From: an uncultured Phycisphaera sp.
GTDB lineage: Bacteria; Planctomycetota; Phycisphaerae; Phycisphaerales; SM1A02
NCBI GenBank assembly: GCA_937911845.1
Contig: CALDQF010000310.1
Location: forward strand, 1-7,150
Direction of reading: 5' to 3'
Length of the DNA: 7,150 nt
Shown in pieces: positions 1 through 5,897 of this stretch (position 1 is the stretch's first letter; each line of letters opens with the position of its first letter). A model generated the notes under the pieces. That model searched no databases, was not told the DNA's origin, and saw only the letters and a program-made list of their open reading frames with translations. The position numbers and the translations under genes were made by a program.

Positions 1-197
1 CCATCACGGAGCACAATGGTGGCGTTCTCTAACCTCTGTCCCGGAGTGGGAATGAGCGTCGCGCCGACCAACGCATGCGTGCGGGGAGCCGCACTGGTCA
101 TACCATTGGGCCGGTTTTGAAATTGGGCGTGTGCCTTATTCCCAATCGGGATCAGAACCACAAACAACGTCGAAAGCAAAAGCAGACTTCGGGACAT
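1..197 (-). CDS. Secreted amidohydrolase-like protein, N-terminal part (runs off left edge)
   Basis: Only the first 65 codons are in the window, starting at the ATG at 197-195. Residues 1-24 form a clear Sec signal peptide: a short basic start (MSR), a hydrophobic core (LLLLSTLFVVLIPIG) and an A-H-A cleavage site before Gln25. From about residue 41 the segment ALVGATLIPTPGQRLENATIVLRDG matches the N-terminal beta-strand pattern of metal-dependent amidohydrolases of the imidazolonepropionase/prolidase-like type ('ALxGATLIdGtG...I.nAtVviRDGrI'). The metal-binding His-x-His motif would lie beyond the edge, so substrate and activity cannot be read. The product is inferred to be periplasmic or secreted. 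It lies 37 bp after the prepilin-like gene on the same strand and may share its transcript. Upstream there is only a weak purine-rich stretch (GGGATAGG, about 10 bases before the ATG). The signal peptide is well supported; the family call rests on a short segment. Confidence 0.72.
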   Translation of the reverse strand, partial: MSRSLLLLSTLFVVLIPIGNKAHAQFQNRPNGMTSAAPRTHALVGATLIPTPGQRLENATIVLRD

Positions 198-234
198 GAC
201 CAAAGCCTATCCCGACCGACCCACCAATGACGGC

Positions 235-1143
235 TTACTGGAGGGCGGCTCCCAAGGGATCCCAGACAATTTCTGGCCGGTTGTAGTCCGCCCCGCCGTC
301 CTTGATACCAGTCGAGTCGGTGGTAATGGTGTCATTCAGGTAGTACTGAACAGAGCCATCACCACGAAGGACGTGCCCACCATCATCATGCCTGGCGGAA
401 AAGTGACGCCAATTGGCCAAATGCTGTCTCAGATCCACATTCGAGAATACATCGTCCGCCCGCAATTCATCAGGTCGGGTCCGCTTTTCCAGCATCAACA
501 CCGTGACGCCAGGCTTTTGAATTTGGGTTCGCTTCATCACAAAATTGGGATCGGTGGCTATGTCATATCCCGGAGACTCCTCAGCAAGATAGGTGCTTTG
601 GAATGTGTTGTCGAGAGATGCGTTGGGCACGTAACAAAAGAAAGCACGCGGTTGGCCCTGAGGCCAATTGTCCACCACATAGTCGTCAAGGTTGTCCGGA
701 ATACCAGCCGCTGGGTCAATGTAAATGGAGTCCGACGGGGGCAACGGCAACAATGAAGGATCTGCAAGTGAGTCCGTCAGATAGTCGCCGTACGGCTTTT
801 GATCCAGATAGGGCGGCAAAGCATTGGCCCAAAATTTGCGTTCACACTCACGTTGGGTCCACGATTGGCCAGTCACCGGAATCCGGCCAAAGTTGTAGCT
901 CAACTCACTCCAATCACCCACCCCGAACCAAGGCAATCCCTCCTTGTTCTCATTGGAATACGTCTGGGCCGCCACCCCCCACTGCCGCAGATTGCTTTGC
1001 GACTGAACCGCCTTGGCTTTGCGATTCGCTCCACTCAGGGCGGGGAACAACAAGGAAACCAGCAAGGTGATGATGGCAACGACCACCAACAATTCCAACA
1101 ACGTAAAGCCTGTGCGAGAACGCGAATTGACAAGTTTGGACAT
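235..1143 (-). CDS. Type IV prepilin-like (pseudopilin) protein with H-X9-DG motif
   Basis: This is a 302-residue protein of the prepilin-type N-terminal cleavage/methylation family. Residues 1-12 are a short basic leader ending in Gly12. The GFTLLE signal follows, with Phe13 as the expected first mature residue and Glu17 as the conserved Glu5. A hydrophobic helix runs to about residue 36 (LLELLVVVAIITLLVSLLFPAL). Then comes the NLRQWG segment (51-56) common in PVC-group members. Near the C-terminus, His252 to Asp262-Gly263 gives the H-X9-DG spacing of the large PVC pseudopilin class. I chose the Met at 1143 rather than the upstream in-frame Met at 1200, because the usual leader is short and the earlier start would add 19 residues without leader character. 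Such proteins are processed by a prepilin peptidase and sit in the inner membrane or a pilus-like fibre; the role of this expanded class is unknown. No secretion or pilus assembly gene is nearby. The stop is TAA. Confidence 0.9.
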   Translation of the reverse strand: MSKLVNSRSRTGFTLLELLVVVAIITLLVSLLFPALSGANRKAKAVQSQSNLRQWGVAAQTYSNENKEGLPWFGVGDWSELSYNFGRIPVTGQSWTQRECERKFWANALPPYLDQKPYGDYLTDSLADPSLLPLPPSDSIYIDPAAGIPDNLDDYVVDNWPQGQPRAFFCYVPNASLDNTFQSTYLAEESPGYDIATDPNFVMKRTQIQKPGVTVLMLEKRTRPDELRADDVFSNVDLRQHLANWRHFSARHDDGGHVLRGDGSVQYYLNDTITTDSTGIKDGGADYNRPEIVWDPLGAALQ

Positions 1144-1283
1144 CCGTAGAGGGTATCCCGATCTGAAGTGAAGGTCGAGAACAGGGACAAAACAGAACAT
1201 TCTGTGTGCCTAAAGTTCTGTTTGCCCAATCAGGACACAAAGATATTGCATCATGTTGAACAAAGAGGGGTAGGCTGAGGTCG
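1144..1283. promoter_or_regulatory. Divergent intergenic region between prepilin-like gene and oxidoreductase
   Basis: This 140-bp gap separates two divergent start codons (1143 on minus, 1284 on plus) and should hold both promoters. I found no convincing -35/-10 pair on either strand; the most AT-rich patch is around 1240-1255 (AAAGATATTGCATCATG). Ribosome binding for the oxidoreductase is either AAAGAGGGG at 1262-1270, slightly far from the ATG, or GAGG at 1277-1280, slightly close. The prepilin start has no strong Shine-Dalgarno sequence; GGGATA lies about 12 bases upstream. The inverted repeats at 1190-1223 are listed separately. Confidence 0.5.
1190..1223. repeat. Nested inverted repeats (possible operator)
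   Basis: A 14-bp near-perfect palindrome lies at 1192-1205: arms ACAGAA and TTCTGT around a CA centre. A longer pair of 9-bp arms, AAACAGAAC at 1190-1198 and GTTCTGTTT at 1215-1223, flanks a 16-bp loop. The left arm is therefore shared by two inverted repeats, giving three copies of the TTCTGT half-site in 34 bp. Its place in the middle of a divergent intergenic region suits a regulator-binding site. It could also form an RNA hairpin. I do not recognise the regulator. Confidence 0.4.
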
Positions 1284-2489
1284 ATGTCCAAGCTCTCTCG
1301 ACGCGACGCCCTCAAACTCTCCCTGCTGACTGGCGCCATGCCATTCATACGCCATGAAAATGTCCCTCGGCTCCGAACCGATCGGTTGCGTTTGGGCGTC
1401 ATTGGGGTGGGCAACCGAGGCGCCGCCAACCTCGCCGCGGTGGGGCATGAACACGTGGTCGCCCTGTGTGATGTGGATGACCGTTACTTGAAAAACACCG
1501 CCACTCAACATCAAGACGCCACAACCTTTCGGGATTACCGCGAAATGTTGGATGCGGATCTCGACCTCGATGCCGTGGTGGTTTCGACGCCGGACCACAC
1601 CCACGCCCCCGCATCAATGGCCGCCATGCAACGCGGCCTGCATTGCTACTGCGAAAAACCACTGACCCACAGCGTGGAAGAAGCCAAGGCCATGGCCAAG
1701 TTGGGCAAAGGGCTGGTGACCCAGATGGGGACGCAAATCCACGCCGGAGACAACTACCGGCGGGTCGTGGAATTGATGCGAACCAAGCCCATTGGCAAGG
1801 TCACGGAAGTGCATGTCTGGTGCGGAAAGGATTGGTCCGGCGGACGAAACAGTGCGCCAGAACAACCGGCTCCCGATCACCTCGACTGGAAGCTGTGGCT
1901 TGGGGACCGCGCCGACCGTCCGTACCGCGATGGCTTGCACCCTGGAAGCTGGCGACGCTTCTGGGAGTTTGGCGGCGGCACCTTGGCCGACATGGGCTGC
2001 CACTACATGGACTTGCCATTTTGGGCCCTTGAACTGGGCACCCCCAAACTCGTAACGGCCGACGCACCCGAACCCGCGCATCCCGTGGGCACGCCCAAAG
2101 ATCTCCACTGCGCTTGGACGTTCGACCACCTAGGGAACGAGTTGGTCTTCCATTGGTACGACGGTTCCCGACGCCCAGACTGCTTGTCCACGCTGACCTA
2201 CGACAATGGTCAGCCCGTCAACTGGAATTCGGGCGTCCTTTTCGTGGGCGAGGACGGCATGGTTCTTGCCGACTACGGACGCCATTATCTGCTGCCCGAA
2301 CAACAGTTCGTGGGCTTCACTCCGCCACCAGCAAGCATCCCCAGTTCCATCGGACATCACCGGGAATGGCTCGAAGCCATCCGCACCGGTGAACCAACAA
2401 CCTGCCATTTTGCCTACAGCGGCAATTTGACCCAGACCGTGCTCTTGGGCAACCAGGCGTACCGCGCGGGCGGATCACTGAAGCTCTGA
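1284..2489 (+). CDS. Tat-exported Gfo/Idh/MocA family oxidoreductase
   Basis: This 401-residue protein belongs to the NAD(P)-dependent Gfo/Idh/MocA family. It begins with a twin-arginine signal (S5-R6-R7-D8-A9-L10-K11) and a short hydrophobic stretch (LSLLTGAMPFI, 12-22), so it is probably exported folded with its cofactor; no clean A-x-A cleavage site is visible. The Rossmann fold starts near residue 36, with the dinucleotide-binding GVIGVGNRG (38-46), an acidic strand end (LCDVDD, 61-66), the STPDHTHA segment (101-108) and the family EKP motif (E124-K125-P126). The C-terminal domain carries GGGTLADMGCHYMDL (230-244); His240 and Asp243 are candidate catalytic-site residues. Family members act on sugars, inositols or their derivatives, and some PVC enzymes have been tied to glycan breakdown. 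The substrate cannot be read here. It ends in YRAGGSLKL, somewhat earlier than many relatives, which continue after this helix. Its last 15 bp overlap the convergent transporter gene. Confidence 0.93.
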   Translation: MSKLSRRDALKLSLLTGAMPFIRHENVPRLRTDRLRLGVIGVGNRGAANLAAVGHEHVVALCDVDDRYLKNTATQHQDATTFRDYREMLDADLDLDAVVVSTPDHTHAPASMAAMQRGLHCYCEKPLTHSVEEAKAMAKLGKGLVTQMGTQIHAGDNYRRVVELMRTKPIGKVTEVHVWCGKDWSGGRNSAPEQPAPDHLDWKLWLGDRADRPYRDGLHPGSWRRFWEFGGGTLADMGCHYMDLPFWALELGTPKLVTADAPEPAHPVGTPKDLHCAWTFDHLGNELVFHWYDGSRRPDCLSTLTYDNGQPVNWNSGVLFVGEDGMVLADYGRHYLLPEQQFVGFTPPPASIPSSIGHHREWLEAIRTGEPTTCHFAYSGNLTQTVLLGNQAYRAGGSLKL

Positions 2490-3785
2490 AGCAACCTGCC
2501 CCAAACCACGAGCTCGCCACCACAGCCAAGTCCCTTGGGCTAGGTAGCCCACGCTGGTCGCAGTCCCGGCAACCACAAGGCCGCCAAACTTTCCGGACCA
2601 CACCCCCAAAGCCAGCAGAACGCAATCAACGACCAAGAAGCAAACCACACTTTCGGTGATGGCCCTGGTCTTGTGAAAATGCACCAAGAACCCCTGCCAG
2701 TAAGAGTGCATGCAATTCAAAATGGCAATTGGCGCAACAAACCACGCGGCATAGCGCGCGAGTTCAGCCAGCTGAGGTTCAAGACCAAGAACTTCCTCGA
2801 AATACCACGCGCCAAATGGGGTGGCGAAGCCAACCGAGATCAGTGACGCAACTCCACCCACGGTGAGCCCCATCCAAAACAAGGTTCGCCTCGCCCCGTG
2901 CGCGCCAGCATGCTTCACCACCACTTCATTGAAAGCGTGGCCCACACTTCGAAGCAAGAAGGTAGAACCCATCAAAGGTCCCCAAACCGCAAGGGTGTCC
3001 ACGGGATTGGGCATTTGCGCCATTGCCGTGGAGCCAATCGGGCGACCGATGAACCCAATCAACGGTGTGATCGCCAGTGGCCAATAGAAGACGGCAATGC
3101 TTTTCCAACCGGGAGGTGGAGAAGCGTGCTCCGCCAATGGACCCCGAAGCACTTTTCGCATGAAGCAGCGGGCGGCAATGGCTTCACAGAACACCGCAAA
3201 CGACAAAGCCCCCCCGGCCAGAGCGGCCCCATCAAGCCAACGGGTCCAAAGTCCCACCGCCAAGAACAAACACAGCGTCAACAAGCGAACCCCAGTGCCT
3301 TTGGTGACGGAGCTGGCGTGTCCAAACCGAATCAAGACACCTTGGTGGAACCGGCGGTCCGCAATGGCCCATGTCCACGGCGTCATCCACTGCAGCGAGC
3401 GACGGGCAGGCTCCAAGGTCTCCGCCGGCGCCCCCATCAGGTCCCCCACGATGACATCAAAGAGTGGAGTGAAGGCCACCGCGACGTGCACCACCGTGCA
3501 GACTGCCGCCAAAGCATGGCTGAAGAACAACAATCGGCGGTACGCCGCGCGATCGGTGCACAACTTCGTGCTGGCCGCAAGCAACATGATGATGGGCGTC
3601 TCGATCAGAATCGCCAGCGGAAACGAAAGTCCCCCGTGCCCGGCGAGCTGCGCTGTCGAATCGGGAAGCTTGGTGACCGCACCCACCACGAATGGATCTT
3701 CGATCGCCATCAGCAGCCAGCTGAGAGCGAGGGGGATCCAATCGCGAAGAACATCGGCGGCCCGCAGCGGGCGTGCGGGCTGCAT
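2475..3785 (-). CDS. Polytopic membrane transporter, MOP/MATE-like, resembling ANKH
   Basis: This 436-residue protein is very hydrophobic. About 12 membrane helices can be placed, near residues 15-35, 52-72, 85-107, 132-150, 166-182, 184-206, 228-247, 264-282, 302-325, 343-364, 376-396 and 401-421. The two halves show an internal echo: FHQGVLIRFG at 146-155 and YWQGFLVHFH at 362-371, each followed by a similar hydrophobic helix. This fits the six-plus-six repeat of the MOP superfamily (MATE pumps, lipid and polysaccharide flippases). Segments such as FYWPLAITPLIGFIGRPI (233-250) recall, from memory, the animal progressive-ankylosis protein ANKH, which exports ATP, pyrophosphate and citrate. 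The ANKH link is my inference and the substrate is unknown. It starts 14 bp after the symporter stop on the same strand, with a weak AAGA ahead of the ATG, so it is probably the third gene of that operon. The start is supported by this spacing. Confidence 0.62.
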   Translation of the reverse strand: MQPARPLRAADVLRDWIPLALSWLLMAIEDPFVVGAVTKLPDSTAQLAGHGGLSFPLAILIETPIIMLLAASTKLCTDRAAYRRLLFFSHALAAVCTVVHVAVAFTPLFDVIVGDLMGAPAETLEPARRSLQWMTPWTWAIADRRFHQGVLIRFGHASSVTKGTGVRLLTLCLFLAVGLWTRWLDGAALAGGALSFAVFCEAIAARCFMRKVLRGPLAEHASPPPGWKSIAVFYWPLAITPLIGFIGRPIGSTAMAQMPNPVDTLAVWGPLMGSTFLLRSVGHAFNEVVVKHAGAHGARRTLFWMGLTVGGVASLISVGFATPFGAWYFEEVLGLEPQLAELARYAAWFVAPIAILNCMHSYWQGFLVHFHKTRAITESVVCFLVVDCVLLALGVWSGKFGGLVVAGTATSVGYLAQGTWLWWRARGLGQVASELQ

Positions 3786-3799
3786 TCTTAGATTCTAGG

Positions 3800-5608
3800 T
3801 CAGTGCGATGCCGCGGCACCTGCCCCTTTGGGAACCCGGATGGCCCGCACCATGTCTTGGGTGCTGGCACTTGGCGCAGGGAAGCATGCCCCAACCGCCA
3901 CACTCACGACAAAGTTCAGCAGCATCCCCACTGATCCGATGCCCTTGGGACCAATACCGAACCACCAATGTTCAGCCGTATCAAGCTCCGGATGCAGGAA
4001 GCGAAACCAGACAATCGCGCTGGCCGTAAAGAGAAGGCCGGTGATCATTCCCGCCGCAGCGCCTTGTTTGTTCATGCGGGTGCTGAAGATGCCCAACACG
4101 ATCACAGGGAAGAATGTGCTCGCGGCCAAGCCAAAGGCGAATGCGACCACCTCCGCGACAAATCCCGGGGGATCGATCCCTAACCAACCTGCCACCACCA
4201 CCGCACCAACAATGGCGATTCTGGCGGCGCGCAGCTCTCCTTTTTCGGAGATGTTGGGAAGTAAACCACGCTTCAAAAGGTCGTGAGAAATACTGGTCGA
4301 TACCACCAGCAGTAAGCCCGCCGCCGTGGAGAGGGCCGCGGCCAAACCGCCGGCGGCGACCAAGGCCACCACCCAATTGGGAAGACCTGAAATTTCTGGG
4401 TTGGCCAGGACCATGATGTCACGGTCCACGTACAACTCGTTCTTGGCTTCGGTGGGTTCATTGACCAGCACCCGTTCGCCGTGGTCCCCGCGCGCTTCAT
4501 CGGGGGCAAAAGACGGCTTGCCCACGAACGCCGCCCCGGGTGCGTAGTCCACTGCACCATCGCCATCTTTGTCGACCCAGGCGATCAACCCAATGTCTTC
4601 CCAAGAACGCACCCACTCGGGCAAAGGTTTGACGGATGGGTCGTCATTGGTCTCGGCTGAGACCGACCAAGATGCGTCACGCACGGATTCCATCAAGTTG
4701 TAGCGGGCAAAGACCGCAATGGCCGGGGCCGTGGTGTACAGAAAGGCAATAAAGAGCAGCGCCCACAGCGCGCTGGTCCGCGCATCGCGAACCTTGGGCA
4801 CCGTAAAAAACCGAACGATCACATGGGGCAAGCCCGCCGTACCCACCATCAACGCCAAAGTGATAGCAAAGAGATTAAGGACATTCCCCCCACCCTGCTC
4901 GGTGTAGGGCGTGAATCCCAATTCACGATCCAGCCCTTCCAATTTGGCCAGCACGCTGGCTTCTTCGCCACCCCACCCAAAGCCAAGTTGTGGAATCGGA
5001 AGGCCCGAAAAGCGAAGCGAAAGAAAGATCGCGGGAACCATGAAGGCAAAAATCAGCACGCAATACTGCGCCACTTGGGTGTAGGTAATGCCTTTCATGC
5101 CGCCGAGGACGGCGTAGAACAGCACGATGGCCATGCCCACCAACACACCAGTCTCAACCGGCACTTCCAAGAACCGTCCGAAGACCACCCCGACGCCCCG
5201 CATTTGACCCGCGACGTACGTGAATGAGACGAAAAGCGCGCACACGACCGCCAAAAATCGAACCGTGTTGCTCTCGTACCGATCACCCACAAAATCGGGA
5301 ACCGTGAACTTGCCAAACTTCCGCAAGAACGGTGCGAGCAACACTGCGAGCAACACATAGCCCCCCGTCCATCCCATCAGATACACCGAGCCACCGTATC
5401 CCGCGAAAGCGATGATTCCGGCCATCGAGATGAAGGATGCCGCGCTCATCCAATCGGCCGCGGTCGCCATGCCGTTGGCCAAAGGAGAGACCCCTTTCCC
5501 CGCCACATAAAATTCACGGGTGCTTGAGGCGCGAGTCCACCATGCGATGGCGGTGTACAAACCAAAAGTCAACACAACAAAGAGGGTGGTCCACGCCTGC
5601 ACGGTCAT
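3800..5608 (-). CDS. Sodium/solute symporter large subunit, VC_2705-type
   Basis: This 602-residue inner-membrane protein of the sodium:solute symporter (SSS) family matches the VC_2705 subfamily, which is encoded with a DUF4212 small subunit. Visible landmarks are STREFYVAGKGVSPLANGMA (29-48, a typical SSS start), ADWMSAASFISMAG (51-64), GGMKGITYTQVAQ (169-181), GTAGLPHVIVRFFTVP (256-271) and ALSTAAGLLLVVSTSISHDL (425-444); the last is the helix expected to help form the sodium site. A hydrophilic insert at about 305-395, between two membrane helices, contains DKDGDGAVD (346-354), like a calcium-binding loop. Relatives such as ActP carry acetate or other small monocarboxylates; the substrate here is inferred only by analogy. 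The start is fixed by an AGGAGG site 7 bases upstream and by the ATGA overlap with the small-subunit gene. Confidence 0.93.
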   Translation of the reverse strand: MTVQAWTTLFVVLTFGLYTAIAWWTRASSTREFYVAGKGVSPLANGMATAADWMSAASFISMAGIIAFAGYGGSVYLMGWTGGYVLLAVLLAPFLRKFGKFTVPDFVGDRYESNTVRFLAVVCALFVSFTYVAGQMRGVGVVFGRFLEVPVETGVLVGMAIVLFYAVLGGMKGITYTQVAQYCVLIFAFMVPAIFLSLRFSGLPIPQLGFGWGGEEASVLAKLEGLDRELGFTPYTEQGGGNVLNLFAITLALMVGTAGLPHVIVRFFTVPKVRDARTSALWALLFIAFLYTTAPAIAVFARYNLMESVRDASWSVSAETNDDPSVKPLPEWVRSWEDIGLIAWVDKDGDGAVDYAPGAAFVGKPSFAPDEARGDHGERVLVNEPTEAKNELYVDRDIMVLANPEISGLPNWVVALVAAGGLAAALSTAAGLLLVVSTSISHDLLKRGLLPNISEKGELRAARIAIVGAVVVAGWLGIDPPGFVAEVVAFAFGLAASTFFPVIVLGIFSTRMNKQGAAAGMITGLLFTASAIVWFRFLHPELDTAEHWWFGIGPKGIGSVGMLLNFVVSVAVGACFPAPSASTQDMVRAIRVPKGAGAAASH

Positions 5609-5871
5609 TCGTCGTCCTCCTCTACTCCAGCGTCACGGTCCAAGGCTCGCATTTTTCGGGCGTAGGCCCAAATGATCAGAACAAACACCAGAATGGAACC
5701 CTGTTGGGCCATCCAGAACCCCAAAGGGAAGCCGGTCCCGGGAATGGTGATCGCATCCAACTGCTCTTTGAACAGCACTCCGGCCCCCAAACCGGCTACG
5801 AACCAAACCACCAGAAGAACCCCCGTCAGGCGAAGAACTCGCCGCCAATACCGTGCATGTTGCTGCTGCAT
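5605..5871 (-). CDS. DUF4212 small subunit of sodium/solute symporter
   Basis: This 88-residue protein has two membrane helices, at about 14-34 (LTGVLLVVWFVAGLGAGVLF) and 51-70 (FWMAQQGSILVFVLIIWAYA). The segments HARYWRRVLRL, FPLGFWMAQQGSI and a charged tail starting ARKMRALDRDAG are typical of the VC_2705-associated small subunit (DUF4212). The conserved part begins only about five residues in, so the Met at 5871 is a good start. The acidic C-terminus (GVEEDDE) overlaps the symporter start by 4 bp. The protein is thought to work in the membrane as partner of the large subunit; its mechanism is not known. No Shine-Dalgarno sequence is visible upstream, and only 24 bp separate it from the divergent exonuclease gene. 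Confidence 0.92.
   Translation of the reverse strand: MQQQHARYWRRVLRLTGVLLVVWFVAGLGAGVLFKEQLDAITIPGTGFPLGFWMAQQGSILVFVLIIWAYARKMRALDRDAGVEEDDE
5616..5621 (-). promoter_or_regulatory. Strong ribosome binding site of the symporter gene
   Basis: On the minus strand AGAGGAGGA contains a full AGGAGG, 7 bases before the symporter ATG at 5608. It lies inside the end of the DUF4212 gene. It is the strongest such site in the window and decides the symporter start. Confidence 0.85.
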
Positions 5872-5881
5872 GGGTTCTAGG

Positions 5882-5897
5882 ATCGGTTCAGACCGAT
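5882..5897. repeat. Perfect 6-bp inverted repeat in divergent gap
   Basis: ATCGGT (5882-5887), a TCAG spacer and ACCGAT (5892-5897) form a perfect hairpin or dyad. It fills most of the 24 bp between the divergent start codons of the DUF4212 gene (5871) and the exonuclease gene (5896), and its right arm includes the first two bases of the exonuclease ATG. It could be an operator serving both directions or an RNA hairpin at the exonuclease start. It may also be chance, since six-base arms are short. Confidence 0.4.

Larger units (their letters stand above)
2475..5871 (-). other. Predicted three-gene operon: DUF4212 subunit, symporter, MOP-like transporter
   Basis: Three membrane-protein genes run in the same direction. 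The first junction is a 4-bp ATGA overlap (5605-5608) and the second a 14-bp gap (3786-3799), so co-transcription and translational coupling are likely. The first two genes are a known pair in many bacteria. The third is not a partner I recognise for this pair. No terminator hairpin is visible at the 3' end, where the unit meets the oxidoreductase gene head-on. Confidence 0.75.

Noticed and set aside
196..756. An open frame on the plus strand (186 codons) opposite the prepilin-like gene.
   Set aside because: It is antisense to a clear prepilin-type protein, has no recognisable domain, and its start overlaps the signal-peptide start of the amidohydrolase-like gene on the other strand.
1144..1200. 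An earlier in-frame start for the prepilin-like gene at 1200, adding 19 residues.
   Set aside because: The extension (MFCFVPVLDLHFRSGYPLR) is not like a prepilin leader. The Met at 1143 gives a 12-residue leader ending in Gly before FTLLE, as the family expects. The extension would also cover the inverted-repeat region.
1192..1205. The ACAGAACATTCTGT palindrome as a LexA (SOS) box.
   Set aside because: It does not keep the GAAC-N4-GTTC or TGTTC-N4-GAACA spacing of known LexA sites, and neither flanking gene is a typical SOS gene.
1216..1247. A sigma-70 style promoter for the oxidoreductase using TTGCCC (1222-1227) or TTCTGT (1216-1221) with GATATT (1242-1247).
   Set aside because: The spacers would be 14 or 20 bases, both outside the usual range, and the hexamers match poorly.
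2898..3791. A long open frame on the plus strand (297 codons) opposite the MOP-like transporter.
   Set aside because: The translation is rich in Arg, Gln, His and Pro, with no hydrophobic core or recognisable motif. It is antisense to a gene with clear membrane helices and good operon spacing.
3786..3799. Short palindrome TAGATTCTA between the symporter and MOP-like genes as a possible terminator or operator.
   Set aside because: The arms are only four bases, there is no T-run, and the 14-bp gap is too short for a terminator that would separate the genes.
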